A DNA stretch of 64,000 nucleotides from Mycolicibacterium sp. CBMA 247 (GTDB lineage: Bacteria; Actinomycetota; Actinomycetes; Mycobacteriales; Mycobacteriaceae). Every line of letters begins with the position of its first letter. Within the stretch, counting starts at the first letter, position 1. Where the stretch lies: the NCBI RefSeq assembly GCF_009729095.1, contig NZ_VTGX01000003.1, forward strand, positions 372,001 to 436,000. The letters are read 5' to 3'. The notes under the pieces were generated by a model that did not search any database, was not told the origin of the DNA, and worked only from the letters and a program-made list of their open reading frames with translations. Position numbers and translations under genes: made by a program. Shown here in pieces: positions 1 through 13,300 of this stretch.

Positions 1-403
1 CCGGCCAGCCGGCGATGTTCGCGGCAGCGATCGCGGCCATCTGGGCAGCCTGATTTGCGACGACGTCGCGATGAAACGCCGGCATCGTCAGGCGACGCAG
101 GGTGTGGTGCGCGTCCTCGTCGAGCACAAACAGGGAACTGTCACCGAGGAGTCCACGAAAAAACCAATGCGCTTCGCCGGAATGAAAAACCCGGGGGTCG
201 CCGGCATACACCGTCTTGATGTCGGCGGGATCCGCAAGGTACACGACCGTACCTGACAGCGGAATACGCAGCGTAAACACGTTGCCATAGCGGCGCTGGC
301 ACCCGGACAGAAAGCGTAGACCGTAGCCCGCCATCAACGCGGACTGCACCACCATGGGAAGCCTAGGTCCGGGCGGCAGTGCGGTTTTCGCGGTATAGCT
401 CAC
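1..403 (-). CDS. Cytochrome P450, N-terminal part (cut by window start)
   Basis: Reading the minus strand from a GTG at 403 gives an open frame of 134 residues that leaves the window without a stop. It begins with the proline-rich entry typical of soluble P450s (LPPGPRLP at about residues 9-16). It continues with the N-terminal beta region (RYGNVFTLRIP) and the C-helix signature HHTLRRLTMPAFH. That HxxxRR-type segment contacts the haem propionates in this family. The haem-binding cysteine and the ExxR motif would lie outside the window, so the enzyme's integrity cannot be judged. It is transcribed away from the MbtH/NRPS genes across a 763-base gap. A role in oxidising the NRPS product is plausible from position only; an unrelated oxidation is equally possible. 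A weak AGGGAT element lies about 10 bases upstream of the GTG. Confidence 0.88.
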   Translation of the reverse strand, partial: MSYTAKTALPPGPRLPMVVQSALMAGYGLRFLSGCQRRYGNVFTLRIPLSGTVVYLADPADIKTVYAGDPRVFHSGEAHWFFRGLLGDSSLFVLDEDAHHTLRRLTMPAFHRDVVANQAAQMAAIAAANIAGWP

Positions 404-1166
404 TTTTGCGTGATCCCTAGCTACTAGACGATATGGACGCTGACAAGCCGACGCCTCGGGCTCCAACTGACGCGGATTGCCGGTCGCGGGGGACACGCGC
501 TCGATCCACGGTCGCAGATCCGGGCTCTACGGTATTTCCCAACCGTACGAGTGTTGGGTTGGGTGCGGGGCAGTTTCGGCGGTTGCACATGCCGACTGTC
601 CAGAACTACCGAGCGCGGTCGCCGGCCGTCGCCACAAGACACTACCTACTGGACGGATCTGGCCACCTCAGAGCCACTTCGAGGCCGTTCCCGCTTGTGA
701 CACCCAGGTGAACGGTCCACAGGTTTGCCGAAATCACCGTCAGGTTCGAACCGGGTGGGCGCCCCTCGGCCCGTTCGCGCGGTGTGCGCTGAGCCAGTGC
801 TCAGCGGGAGTGATCACTTTGAATCTGTATCGCACTAGACGCAGTCGGGGTGGAAACTGTGCCTCGACAAGCACCGCGAAAACACGCCACCGGTCACTCA
901 GCAAACTAATTGTCTCGCCAGAAGCTGTCGACGCAACTGCCGGTGGTGGCTGCGTCAGCAGGGCATTTGCCTACAGAAAGCCTAGGGCTAACGGCTAATT
1001 CGCAATGTGAACAGTATCGTGCTGAGTGAAGCTGCACCGCGTACCACACACTGGGCGCAACAACAGCAAATATTGACGATTTTTCTAAAACTGCCTACCG
1101 ACTGCGTGGTCTCGGTTAGCTTTAGAACGTGTTCCCCTCAACTCGCCTAGACGGTCTGGAGAACTG
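404..1166. promoter_or_regulatory. Long divergent intergenic region between P450 and MbtH/NRPS
   Basis: No convincing gene is seen in these 763 bases. The short frames present in both directions lack recognisable motifs and good ribosome sites. Base composition is noticeably lower in GC than the flanking genes, especially from about 1000 to 1130. A TTGACG hexamer at 1073-1078 could be a -35 element for the mbtH transcript, but no matching -10 is clear. The length suggests promoters and operators for both directions. Confidence 0.5.
788..805. repeat. Perfect 7-bp hairpin in the P450-mbtH gap
   Basis: GCTGAGC at 788-794 and GCTCAGC at 799-805 are exact inverse complements separated by four bases (CAGT). 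There is no T-tract, so a terminator is unlikely. It could be an operator or leader hairpin in the intergenic region. Confidence 0.35.
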
Positions 1167-1397
1167 GTGAGCATCAATCCATTCGACGACGACAGCGGCA
1201 ATTTCTTCGTCTTGGTCAACGACGAGGAGCAACACAGCTTGTGGCCGGCCTTTGCCGATGTTCCCGCCGGTTGGCGAGTGGCCTACGGCGAGGCGGACCG
1301 CGCCGCGTGTCTGGACTACATAGAGCAACACTGGGCCGACATTCGGCCGAGGAGTCTGCGCGAGAGGTTGGCACAGGGCCGGACTGTTGATCAGTAA
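1167..1397 (+). CDS. MbtH-like protein
   Basis: A 76-residue protein with the MbtH family pattern: an Asn-x-Glu-Glu-Gln-His-Ser-Leu-Trp-Pro stretch around residues 18-27, a P-x-GW pair, then CLDYIEQHWADIRPRSL near residues 50-66. MbtH proteins bind NRPS adenylation domains and are often needed for their folding or activity. It starts at a GTG with GGAGA five bases upstream. Its stop codon overlaps the beginning of the giant NRPS gene by 11 bases, so the two are almost certainly co-translated and this protein probably serves its A domains. The length is normal for the family. Confidence 0.95.
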   Translation: MSINPFDDDSGNFFVLVNDEEQHSLWPAFADVPAGWRVAYGEADRAACLDYIEQHWADIRPRSLRERLAQGRTVDQ

Positions 1398-4300
1398 GCC
1401 GCGGGCTGGAATCCACGGAAGTGATCACGGGGCACTTCCACTCACGCGGGGGCAGCTGGACATTTGGCTTGCCGAGGAAACCGGGCGCGCCGGTGTCAAA
1501 TGGCAGCTGGGCATGCTCGGGCGAATCGAGGGTGTCATCGAGCATGACCTGCTCGAGCGGGCGATTCGTCAGGTGGTGCGTGAGGCCGAACCCCTAAGAG
1601 CCACCTTCTCGGAACTAGATGGTCAGGTTTTCCAGACGGTAGTCGACTATCCGGATATCGAACTTGCTCGACACGACCTGACGAGTTCACCCGATCCGGC
1701 GCAGGACGCCTACCGGGTAGCGTCCTCGATCCGACGAACGCCGATGCCCCTCAGCGGCCCGCTGTTCAAGTTCGCACTGCTGCAGGCGCGGGCCGATGAG
1801 TTCTACTTTTTTGTGTGCTGCCACCACATTGCGATAGACGGAATCGGCATCGGACTCGTCTGCCATCGGATTGCCACCGTCTATTCGGCAATCGCAACGG
1901 ACACGCCGATTCCTCCGCCGATCTTCGGATCGTTGAAGAGTCTCGTCGATTGCGAATCAGAATACGAGGCTACCGACGATTACCTCGACGATCAGGCCTA
2001 TTGGGCCCAGAACGTTCCGCCCGAGAATGACGCTCATCATGGGTTGGTCCCCGGTGTCGCACACCAGGCCCACGAATATGAGCCTTCTGCACCCGTCCAA
2101 CTGGATCCCTCCGTGGTCGCGAGGACCCGCGATCTGTCGCACGCGTTGGGGGTGCGTCGCGCCGCGGTGATCACCGCGGCGTACGCGCTGCTGGTGCAGG
2201 GTGAGGTCGGGGGATCCGAGGTCGCGCTCGATTTTCCGGTGAGCCGGCGGGTGCGCCCAGAGGCACTGATGGTGCCCGGGATGATCTCCGGGGTTGTTCC
2301 GTTGATGCTGAAAACGTCGCCGCAGTCCACGGTGGCCAGCTTTTGCGAACATGTCGATCGGCGGATCCAAGAAGCGTTGCGGCATCAGCGGTTTCCGTTA
2401 CGCGCTATTGAGCAGAGGACCCGATTCCAGGGCAATGCGCAGCCGTCGAATCGGGCTGCTATCAATTTCATTCCGACCACCCGTTTGGCGGATTTTGCCG
2501 GTGCTGCCGGGTCGGGGAATGTGACCCACACGGGCCTCGTGGATCAGTTCGGTCTGGTTTTCATCCGGAACGATGAGGAGCTCTTTCTCAGCACGTCGGG
2601 CGTCGGGAAATTGTTCGCCGGCTGCGACGCCCGCGCTTTAGCGGACCGTTTCGAGCGAGTGCTGATGTCGATGACCACCGACCCGGGTCGGCTGCTTTCG
2701 ACGATCGAAGTTCGTAATGAGGTCGAGTTCGCGGAGCTGGACGAGTGGGGTAACCGGACGGCGGTGAGTGAGCCCGGGCCCCGCCCGGAGTCGATTCCGG
2801 CCTTGTTCGCCCAGCAAGTATCCCGTGCTCCAGGGGCAGTGGCGGTTGGTTTCGGCGACAGCTCGATGACATATCGCGGGCTGGACGCGGCCGCGAATCG
2901 GTTGGCGCACTTGCTGGTTGCTCAGGGTGTAGGCCCGGGGCAGCGAGTGGCGTTGCTGTTCTCACGGTCGGTCGAGGCGATCGTGGCAATCATGGGGGTA
3001 CTGAAAACCGGCGCGGCGTATGTGCCGATCGATCCGTCGGTGCCTGATGCGCGGCTGGACTTCGTGCTGGCTGATGCCGGGCCGGTTCTTGCCGTGACTA
3101 CCGCCGGTCTGGTGGACCGGCTGAGTGGGCGCGGATTGACGGTGATCGATGTCGACGGCCGCGCTGTGTACGGCCAGCCGAGTGCGCCATTGACAGTGGC
3201 GCCGGGGCCGGACGATATCGCGTATCTGATCTACACCTCGGGGACGACGGGTGTGCCCAAGGGTGTGGCGATTCCACATCGGAATGTGACGCGGTTACTG
3301 GACGCGATCGACGGCAGCGTGGCGTTGTCGGCGGGACAGGTGTGGACACAAAGTCATTCGTTGGCTTTTGACTTTTCGGTGTGGGAGATTTTCGGCGCGC
3401 TGTTGCATGGTGGGCGGCTGGTGGTGGTGCCCGAATCGGTGACGCGCTCGGCTGAAGAGTTCCATGACTTGCTGGTCGCCGAGCAGGTCAGTGTGTTGAG
3501 TCAGACGCCGTCGGCGTTTTATGCGCTGCAGGCTGTGGACGCAGCCCGTCCGGAAAACCGGCTGGCGCTCGAGGTGGTGGTGTTCGGCGGTGAGGCGCTG
3601 GAACCGCAGCGGCTTGGGACATGGTTGGCCGATCATCCGGGTTTGCCGCGGTTGATCAATATGTATGGGATCACCGAGACGACGGTGCATGCCTCGTTCC
3701 GCGAGATCGTGGCCGGCGATGCGGTGAGTCCGGTCAGCCCGATCGGTGTGCCGCTGGCCGATCTGGCGTTTTTTGTTTTGGATGGCTGGTTGCGTCCGGT
3801 GCCCGCGGGTGTGGTCGGCGAGTTGTATGTAGCCGGTGCGGGTTTGGGTTATGGCTATGTGGGCCGGGCGGGTCTGACCGGGTCGCGGTTTGTGGCGTGT
3901 CCGTTCGGTGGCGCGGGAGCGCCGGGACAACGGATGTATCGCACCGGGGATCTGGTGTGCTGGCGCCCGGACGGTCAGTTGCAGTATCTGGGCCGTGCCG
4001 ATGAGCAGGTCAAGATCCGCGGGTATCGCATCGAACTGGGTGAGATCCACTCGGCGTTGACCGCTCTCGACGGGGTCGAGCAGGCGGCGGTGATCGCCCG
4101 TGAGGATCGTCCGGGGGACAAGCGGCTGGTTGGTTACATTACCGGCACCGCCGACCCGTCCGCTGCGCGTGCCGCGCTTGGCGAACGGCTGCCGTCGTAC
4201 ATGGTCCCGGCGGCGGTGGTGGCGATCGAGGCATTGCCGTTGACGGTCAACGGCAAGCTCGACAAGAAGGCGTTGCCCGCACCGGAATACCAGCACATCG

Positions 4301-7300
4301 ATGACTACCGAGCCCCGGCGACTCCCATCGAGGAGATTCTGGCCGGCATCTACGCCCAAATCCTCGGGTTGGAACGCGTTGGTGTCGACGACTCGTTTTT
4401 CGAGCTGGGTGGCGACAGCATCTTGTCGATGCAGGTGGCCTCGCGCGCCCGCGCGGCGGGTCTGGTGTGTCGCCCGCGTGACATTTTCGTTCAGCAGACC
4501 GTGGCCCGATTGGCCCTGGTGGTCGGCGAGGCCGGCGGTGCGGATGAGCCCGCCGATGACGGTCTCGGGGGGGTAGCGGCGACCCCGATCATGCACTGGT
4601 TGAAGGGCCTGGGAAGCGCAGACGGCCTGATCGACGAGTTCAACCAGACGGTGCTGGTGCAGGCGCCTACGGGGGTCACCGAGGCTGATGTCGTAATCAT
4701 GTTGCAGGCCTTGCTCGATCGGCATGGCATGCTCCGGCTGTGGGCCGGCGACGACGGCTGCGGCGGGTGGTCGTTGACGGTGTCCGAGCCGGGCTCGGTC
4801 GATGCGCGTGGGTGCCTGCACACGGTGGACCTGCTCTCCGATGAGGCGATGGTGGCGGCGAGGTCGCGGTTGAACCCTGCCGCCGGGGTGATGCTGAGCG
4901 CGTTGTGGGTGACCTCCACGGGTCAGCTCGTGTTGATCGTTCACCACCTCGCTGTCGACGGGGTGTCGTGGCGAATTGTGTTGGAAGACCTGAACATCGC
5001 CTGGGCTCAGCACCGGGGCGGGCGGCCTCTGACCCTGCCGGCGGCGGGGATGTCGTTCGCCCGATGGGCCGACCTGCTGGCTCAGTCTGCGCAGTACCCG
5101 CAAGTCATGGAGCAAGCGCAGGTGTGGCGGCAGGTTGCCGCGACCCCTGCCACATTGCCCGCACCCCAACCGGAGGTTGATACCTACGAGACCGCCGGGA
5201 AGCTGTCGATGGCGTTGGACGCCGCGACCACCCACATGTTGCTCGGTGAGGTCCCGACGGCGTTTCACGCTGGGGTACACGACATCCTGTTGATCGCGTT
5301 CGGGTTGGCGGTGGCCGAATTCTCGCGCACCGCCGGCGCGCCGATCGCGATCGATGTGGAGGGGCACGGGCGCCACGAGGAACTCGGTGGCGATCGAGAT
5401 ATCGACCTGTCGCGCACAGTTGGCTGGTTCACCACCAAATATCCGGTGTCCTTGAATCTCAGGGGGCACGTGGGTGAATTGCGCTGGACGCAGGTGATGG
5501 CAGGCGACGCTGCGCTCGGTGCGGTGATCAAGGACGCCAAAGAGCAGCTACGTGCCCTGCCGGAAGGCCTGACCTACGGCCTATTGCGTTACCTGAACCC
5601 CGATGTGGATCTGGCTGGAGCCGATCCGGTGATCGGGTTCAACTATTTGGGCCGCCTGGGTGCGGGCGCGGGCGACGTATCCGGTGATGCGTGGCGGATT
5701 TGCCCAGAGGGGTTGTCGTTGACCCGTGCCGCCGGGGCGGTGCCCACGCCGCTCGGGCATACCGTGGAGCTCAACGCCGCCACCGTCGACACCGACACCG
5801 GCCTGCAGCTGAATGCCGACTGGACGTGGGCGGTTTCGGCGCTCGATCACGCGCAGGTCAGCCGGTTGTGCCAGTTGTGGTTCGACGCCCTGGCCGGCAT
5901 ATGTGCGCATGTGCGAAGCGGTGGCGGCGGATTGACCCCCTCGGATATCTTCCCCGCCGAGCTGAGCCAGCAGCAGATCGACGGGCTGAATCAGCAGTAC
6001 CGCATCGCCGACGTGTTGCCGCTGACCCCCTTGCAGCAGGGCCTGCTCTTCCACGCCAGTACCGCGCAGGGCTCCGACGACGTGTATGCGATGCAGCTCG
6101 ATATCGCGTTGAGCGGCCGTCTCGATCAGGACCGGTTGCGCGATGCGGTGCGCATGGTGGTTATGCGGCATCCGCACCTGGCGGCCCGATTCTGCGAACA
6201 GTTCGACCTTCCAGTGCAGATCATTCCCGTCGATCCCGTAATACCTTGGCAGTACATCGAACAGGACGCCAATGGCATTGACGTTGACGAACAGATCCGA
6301 GCCATCTGCACCGCCGAACGCGCCGCGGTCTGCGACCTCAAGAACGAGCCCGCCTTCCGGGCCGCCGTCCTCCGCATCGCGGACAACCGGCACCGATTCG
6401 TACTGACCGCACACCACATCGTGCTCGACGGCTGGTCGATGCCGATCTTGTTGCAGGAGATCTTCGCCGGCTTCAGCGGGCAACGGCTGCCCTCGGCCGC
6501 GTCGTACCGCAGGTTTGTCACCTGGCTCGGCGAACGCGATAACGATGCCGCCCAAGCGGCGTGGCGTGAGGTGTTGACCGGTTTTGACACTCCCACATTG
6601 GTGGGTTCGTCCGGCCGAGAGGGACTGGGACAGAGAGGCATTGAGTCGTTCCGGCTGCCCGAGGACATCACCCGGGCGCTCGGCGACATGGCGCGCTCGC
6701 ATCACACCACCGCCAACATCGTGTTGCAGGGTGCCTGGGCACTACTGCTCAGCTCGTTGACCGGCCAACACGACGTCGCATTCGGCACCACGGTCTCGGG
6801 GCGCCCGGCCGAGGTCCTCGGTGCGGAATCAATGGTTGGTCTGCTGATCAACACGGTGCCCGTCCGAGCCACGTTCACTCCGACCACCACCACCGCAGAT
6901 CTGTTGCATCAGCTGCAAAGTGCCCACAACGACACGCTCGAGCACCAGCACATGGCGCTCAGCGACATCCACCGCATCGCCGGCCAGGACAAGCTGTTCG
7001 ATACCCTCCTGGTCTTCGAGAACTACCCGATTGACACCGCCGCGCTGTCGGAGGTCGACGGGTTGGTCATCACCGACTTCGATTTCCGGGAATCCAACCA
7101 CTACCCGCTCGCGGTGCAAGCTCTGCCGGGCCGCGAAATGGGCTTCCGCGTCGAATACGACACCGATGTATTCGACCTCGGGACCATCGAGGCGCTGATC
7201 GAGCGGCTGAAAACGGTTCTGGCCGCGATGACCGCGGATCCGGGGCGGCCGTTGGCGTCGGTCGATCTGCTCGATGAGGCTGCGTACTCCCTCCTGGACG

Positions 7301-10300
7301 AGTGGAGCAACCGGGCGGTGCTGACCAAACCGGCTGCGGCGGAGTCGATTCCGACTTTGTTTGCCGAGCAGGTGGCGCGCACGCCCGACGCGGTGGCGGT
7401 GACCTTCGAGGGCCGGTCGATGACCTACCGGGAACTCGATGAGGCCGCCAACCGGCTCGCGCACCTGTTGTCCGGTCAGGGTGTAGGCCGGGGCGAGGTT
7501 GTGGCGCTGCTGTTTTCCCGGTCGGCTGAGGCGATCGTGGCGATTCTTGCAGTACTGAAAACCGGTGCGGCTTATGTCCCGGTCGACCCGGCGCTGCCGC
7601 TCGCGCGCATCGAGTTCATGGTGTCCGACGCCGAGCCGATCGTCGCGGTCACCACGGCCGACCGGCGGTCGCGCCTGGACGGGTGTGGCCTTCCCGTCAT
7701 TGATGTCAACGACTCCGCCGTAGACAACCAGCCCAGCACCGCACCGTCGGGTCCGGCTCCCGATGACATCGCGTACATCATCTACACCTCGGGTACCACC
7801 GGTGTCCCGAAAGGTGTTGCCATTCCGCACCGCAACGTGCCCGGGCTGTTCGGCTCACTCGACGTCAATATGCGATCGGGACCGGGACAGGTGTGGACAC
7901 AGTGGCATTCGTACAGCTTCGACGTCTCGGTGTGGGAGATCTTCGGTGCGCTGCTGCATGGTGCGCGCCTGGTGGTGGTGCCCGAACCGGTCGCCGCATC
8001 ACCCGACGACTTCCATGAGTTGCTTGTTGCCGAACATGTCAGCGTGCTTAGCCAGACCCCGTCGGCGGCAGGAATGCTTTCGCCGCAGGGTCTGGAATCG
8101 GTGGCGTTGGTGGTGGCCGGCGAGGCCTGCCCGCCTGAGCTGGTAGACCGCTGGGCGCCCGGTCGAGTGATGATCAACGCCTACGGCCCCACCGAGGCCA
8201 CGGTGTACGCGTCGATCAGCGCACCGCTCACCCCGGGGTCGGTGGTGCCGATCGGCAAGCCGGTGGCCGGGGGAGCGTTGTTCATACTGGACGCCTGGCT
8301 GCGCCCGGTGCCGCCCGGGGTGGTCGGCGAGCTGTACATCGCCGGCCGCGGTGTGGGCGTTGGCTATTGGCGCCGGGCGGGTTTGACGTCGTCTCGGTTT
8401 GTAGCCTGCCCGTTCGGCGAGCCCGGAGCGCGCATGTATCGCACCGGGGACCTGGTGCGGTGGTGTGCCGATGGGCAGGTGGAGTACCTCGGGCGTGCCG
8501 ACGAGCAGGTCAAGATCCGCGGGTATCGCATCGAACTCGGTGAAGTCCAGGCCGCCCTCGCCGCGCTCGACGGAGTAACGCAGGCCGTGGTGATCGCCCG
8601 CGAGGACGATCCGGCCGCCTTGCGCCTCATCGGCTACATCACCGGCACCGCCGACCCGGACCGGATCCGCGCTCAGCTGGCCGAGCGGCTCCCGAGCTAC
8701 ATGGTGCCGGCCGCGGTGGTGGCGATCGACGCGGTGCCGCTGACCGTCAACGGCAAACTCGACAGACGCGCCCTGCCGGCACCGGACTACGTGGACACCG
8801 ATCACTACCGTGCCCCGGCCAACCCGGTCGAGGAGATCCTGGCCGACACCTACGCCCGAGTCCTCGGCCTGGATCGAGTAGGGGTCGACGATTCATTCTT
8901 CGATCTGGGCGGGGATTCGCTTTCCGCGATGCGCCTGGTTGCCGCGATCAACAAGTCGCTGGATGCCGGCATCGCGGTGCGCTCCTTGTTCGACGCGCCA
9001 ACGGTGGCGCAGCTGGCACCGCGCATCGGTGGGGAAGAGGTTCGGTTGGACCCGCTGGTCGCCGGCGAGCGGCCCCGGGTGGTGCCGCTGTCGTTTGCCC
9101 AGTCGCGGTTGTGGTTCCTGGACCAATTGCAGGGTCCCTCACCGGTTTACAACATGACAGCGGCGTTCCGGATCAGCGGTGTACTGGATGCCGACAGCAT
9201 GAGTGAGGCGTTGGCCGATGTAGTGGCTCGCCACGAAAGTCTGCGCACTCTGTTCGCCGCGCCCGACGGCATTCCACGCCAGGTGGTGATGGCCCCGGGG
9301 CATGCGGAACTCGGCTGGGACGTCGTCGATGCCGGCGGTTGGACGCCGGCCCAGTTGCAGGTCGCGGTCGAGGCCACGTCGCGGCACGCGTTTGATCTGT
9401 CCAGCGAGATTCCCTTGCGGGCAAGACTTTTCCGCCTGGCGGAGGACGAGCACGTGCTGACCGCGGTGGTGCACCATATCGCCGCCGACGGCTGGTCGAT
9501 CACCCCGCTGGTGGCCGATCTGGGGGTGGCCTACGCCAGCCGGTCTGGCGGGCACGCTCCCGGCTGGGCCGATCTGGCTGTGCAGTACGCCGATTACACT
9601 CTGTGGCAGCGCGCACAGTTCGGTGATCTTCAGGACAGCGGCAGCCGGATCGCCGGGCAGCTGGCCTACTGGCAGGACGCGTTGGCCGGGATGCCCGAGC
9701 GCATCGCGCTGCCCACCGACCGGCCCTACCCGCTGATGACCGATCAGCGCGGTGCCACGCTGGCGGTGGACTGGCCGGTCGAGTTGCAGCAACAGGTTGC
9801 CCGGGTGGCGCGTGAGCACAACGCGACCAGCTTCATGGTGGTTCAAACGGCGCTGCTGACCCTGTTGTCGAAGCTCAGCGCGAGTTCCGATGTGGCGGTG
9901 GGTTTCCCGATCGCCGGACGCCGCGATCCCGCACTCGATGAACTGGTCGGCTTCTTCGTCAACACGCTGGTGTTGCGGGTCGACCTGGCCGGGGATCCGA
10001 CCGTTGCCGAACTCCTGGATCAGGTCCGCGCGCGCAGCCTGGCCGCCTTCGATCACCAAGATGTGCCTTTCGAGGTTCTCGTCGAGCGACTGAACCCGAC
10101 CCGGTCCCTGGCTCACCATCCACTGATCCAGGTGGCGCTGGCGTGGCAGAACATCGCCGGACACGACGTCAACGATTCAGCTGCCGGGATGACGTTGGGT
10201 GATCTGCAGGTCTCTCAGATACCGTTTGACACCCACACGGCCCGAATGGATGTGAACTTCTCGCTGGCTGAACGTCACACCGACACCGGCGCGCCGGCCG

Positions 10301-13300
10301 GAATCGGCGGCACGGTGGAGTTCCGCACCGACGTATTCGATGCCGACACCATCGAGACACTGATCACCCGGCTACGGCGAGTCCTGACGGCCATGACTTC
10401 CGACCCGGCGATGCGGCTGTCGTCGGTGGATCTGCTCGATGACGATGGACACGCCCACCTTGCTGCGATCGGCAACCACGAAACGTTGACCAGGCCGGCG
10501 CTCAGACCAGTCTCGGTTCCCGCCTTGTTCGCCGAGCATGTGGCCCGTACCCCCGAGGTGGTGGCACTCACCTGCGGTGAGCGTTCGTGGACCTACCGGG
10601 AACTCGATGAGTCCGCGAACCGGCTGGCGCACTTGCTGATCGGCCAGGGTGCGGGCCCCGGGCAGTGCGTCGCGTTGCTGTTCAACCGCTCCGCCGAGGC
10701 CGTCATCGCCATCTTGGCCGTCCTCAAGACCGGTGCGGCGTATGTGCCGATCGATCCCGCGGTCCCCGATGCGCGGTTGGTGTTCGTGCTGACCGATGCC
10801 GGGCCGATTGCCGCCGTCACCACCACCGATCTGGTCGACCGGCTGCAGGGCCGCGGTGTGGTGGTGGTCGATGTCGACGAGATCGAGGTGCCCGCGTTCC
10901 ACCGTCGGTCGGTTGGTGTGGCTCCGGGCGCAGACGATATCGCCTACCTGATCTACACCTCGGGTACCACCGGTGTGCCCAAAGGCGTTGCGGTCACCCA
11001 CCACAACGTGACCCAACTACTGGAGTCGCTCGATGCCGGGCTGCCCCGCCCCGGGGTGTGGCCCCAGTGCCACTCCCTGGCCTTCGACGTCTCGGTGTGG
11101 GAGATCTTCGGCGCACTGCTTCGTGGTGGCCGGGTGGTGGTTGTGCCCGAGGAAGTGGCGGTCTCACCCGAGGACTTCCATGCGCTGCTTGTTCGCGAAC
11201 ATGTCGATGTGCTGACCCAAACACCCTCTGCAGTAAGGGTGTTGTCCGCTGAAGGCCTGGAGTCTGCGGCGTTGGTGGTAGTCGGTGAGGCCTGCCCGCC
11301 CGAGGTGGTGGATCAGTGGGCGCCCGGCCGGGTGATGATCAACGCCTACGGCCCCACCGAGACGACGATGTGTGTGGCGATCAGTGCGCCCCTGACGCCG
11401 GGGCTGGGAGTGCCGATCGGGTCACCGGCCCCCGGTGCCGCGCTGTTCGTTCTCGACGCGTGGTTGCGCCCGGTGCCGGCCGGTGTAATCGGTGAACTGT
11501 ATGTGGCTGGTGCCGGCCTGGGCTATGGCTACGTGGGCCGGACCGGGTTGACCGCCTCACGGTTTGTCGCGTGTCCGTTCGGGGCGCCCGGAAAACGTAT
11601 GTATCGCACCGGGGATCTGGTGTGCTGGCGCCCCGATGGGCAGCTGCAGTACCTGGGCCGAGCTGACGAGCAGGTCAAGATCCGCGGCTACCGCATCGAA
11701 CTCGGTGAAGTGCAGGCCGCGCTGGCGGGACTGGACGGCGTCGAGCAGGCGGTGGTGATCGCCCGTGAGGACCGTCCCGGTGACAAACGCCTGGTCGGCT
11801 ACATCACCGGGACCGCAGATCCGGCCGGTGTCCGTGCCGAGTTGGCCGACCGGCTGCCGGCGTACATGGTGCCCGCCGCGGTGGTGGTCCTGGATGCGCT
11901 GCCGCTGACGGTCAACGGAAAACTCGATACCCGTGCACTTCCGGCTCCGGACTATGGCGACGGCGATCGATATCGTGCCCCGGCAGACGCCGTGGAAGAG
12001 GTTCTGACTGGCATCTACGCCCAGGTGCTCGGGCTGGAGCGGGTCGGTGTCGACGACTCGTTCTTCGACCTCGGCGGGGACAGCATCTTGTCGATGCAGG
12101 TGGTTGCCCGGGCCCGGGCCGCCGGCCTGATCTGCCGCCCGCGCGACGTCTTCGTCGAACAGACTGTGGCCCGGTTGGCGCGGGTCGCCGGAGTGGCCGG
12201 CGGTTCGCGTGGTCCGATCGACGAAGGCATCGGGCCGGTGGTGGCGACCCCGATCATGCGGTGGCTGCATGACGTGGAAAGCACAGACGGTCCGATCGAC
12301 GAGTTCAACCAGACCATGCTGGTGCAGGCTCCAGCGGGTGCAAACGAAGCCGACGTCCTCATCATGTTGCAGGCCTTGCTTGATCGGCATGGCATGCTTC
12401 GGTTGCGCGCCGAGGGTGACGGCGCCGGTGGATGGTCGTTGACGGTGCCCGAGCCGGGCTCGGTCGATGCGCGTGGGTGCCTGCAATCGGTGGACACGCT
12501 GACGGATGCGGCTCTGGTGGCGGCGAGGACACGCCTGAATCCAGCCACCGGGGCGATGCTGAGCGCCCTGTGGGTGACCTCGGCGAGTCAGCTGGTGTTG
12601 ATCGTTCACCATCTCGCCGTCGACGGGGTGTCGTGGCGAATTGTGCTGGAAGATATCAACATCGCCTGGGCGCAGCATCGGGGCGGACAACCGGTCGCCC
12701 TGCCCGCGTCCGGCACGTCGTTCGCGCGGTGGTCCGAACTGCTGGACTCCTACGCCCGCCATCCGGAAGTGGTGGCACAGGCGCAGGTGTGGAGACGGGT
12801 GGCGGCAACCCCTTCGGTGTTACCGCCGGCGCGGACCGAGGTCGATACCTATGAGACCGCCGGGCAGTTGCCGGTGTCGCTGGATGCCGAGACCACCCGC
12901 ATGCTGCTCGGTGAGGTGCCCACGGCGTTCCACGCCGGCGTGCAGGACATTTTGTTGATTGCATTCGGACTGGCGGTGGCGGAATTCTCGGGTGCCTTGG
13001 GCGCCGCGGGCGGGTCGCTCGCCATCGATGTCGAGGGCCATGGGCGTGACGAGGAACTCGGACCCGATGTCGACCTGTCACGCACGGTCGGGTGGTTCAC
13101 CGCCAAATACCCGGTGTCCCTGAACTTCCAGGGTCGCAGCAGCGGGTTGTCCTGGTCCCAAGTGGTGGCCGGCGACGCGGCGTTGGGCGCGGTGATCAAG
13201 GACGCCAAGGAGCAGCTTCGAGCCCTGCCGGACGGTTTGACCTACGGTTTACTGCGTTACCTGAACGCCGATGTCCATCTCGACGGGGCCGACCCGACGA

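Noticed and set aside
740..775. GGTTCGAACC suggesting a second tRNA or tRNA fragment
   Set aside because: No pairing T stem, acceptor stem or anticodon arm can be built around it.
1111..1129. GGTTAGCTTTAGAAC resembling an iron-regulator (IdeR) box before mbtH
   Set aside because: Only about half of the 19-base consensus fits, essentially one half-site. Not enough to claim iron control.
3295..5469. 724-codon open frame on the minus strand inside the NRPS
   Set aside because: It lies fully antisense to motif-verified NRPS domains, has no recognisable domain, and its His/Arg/Gln-rich composition is that of a complement-strand shadow in GC-rich DNA. Similar frames occur opposite other modules.
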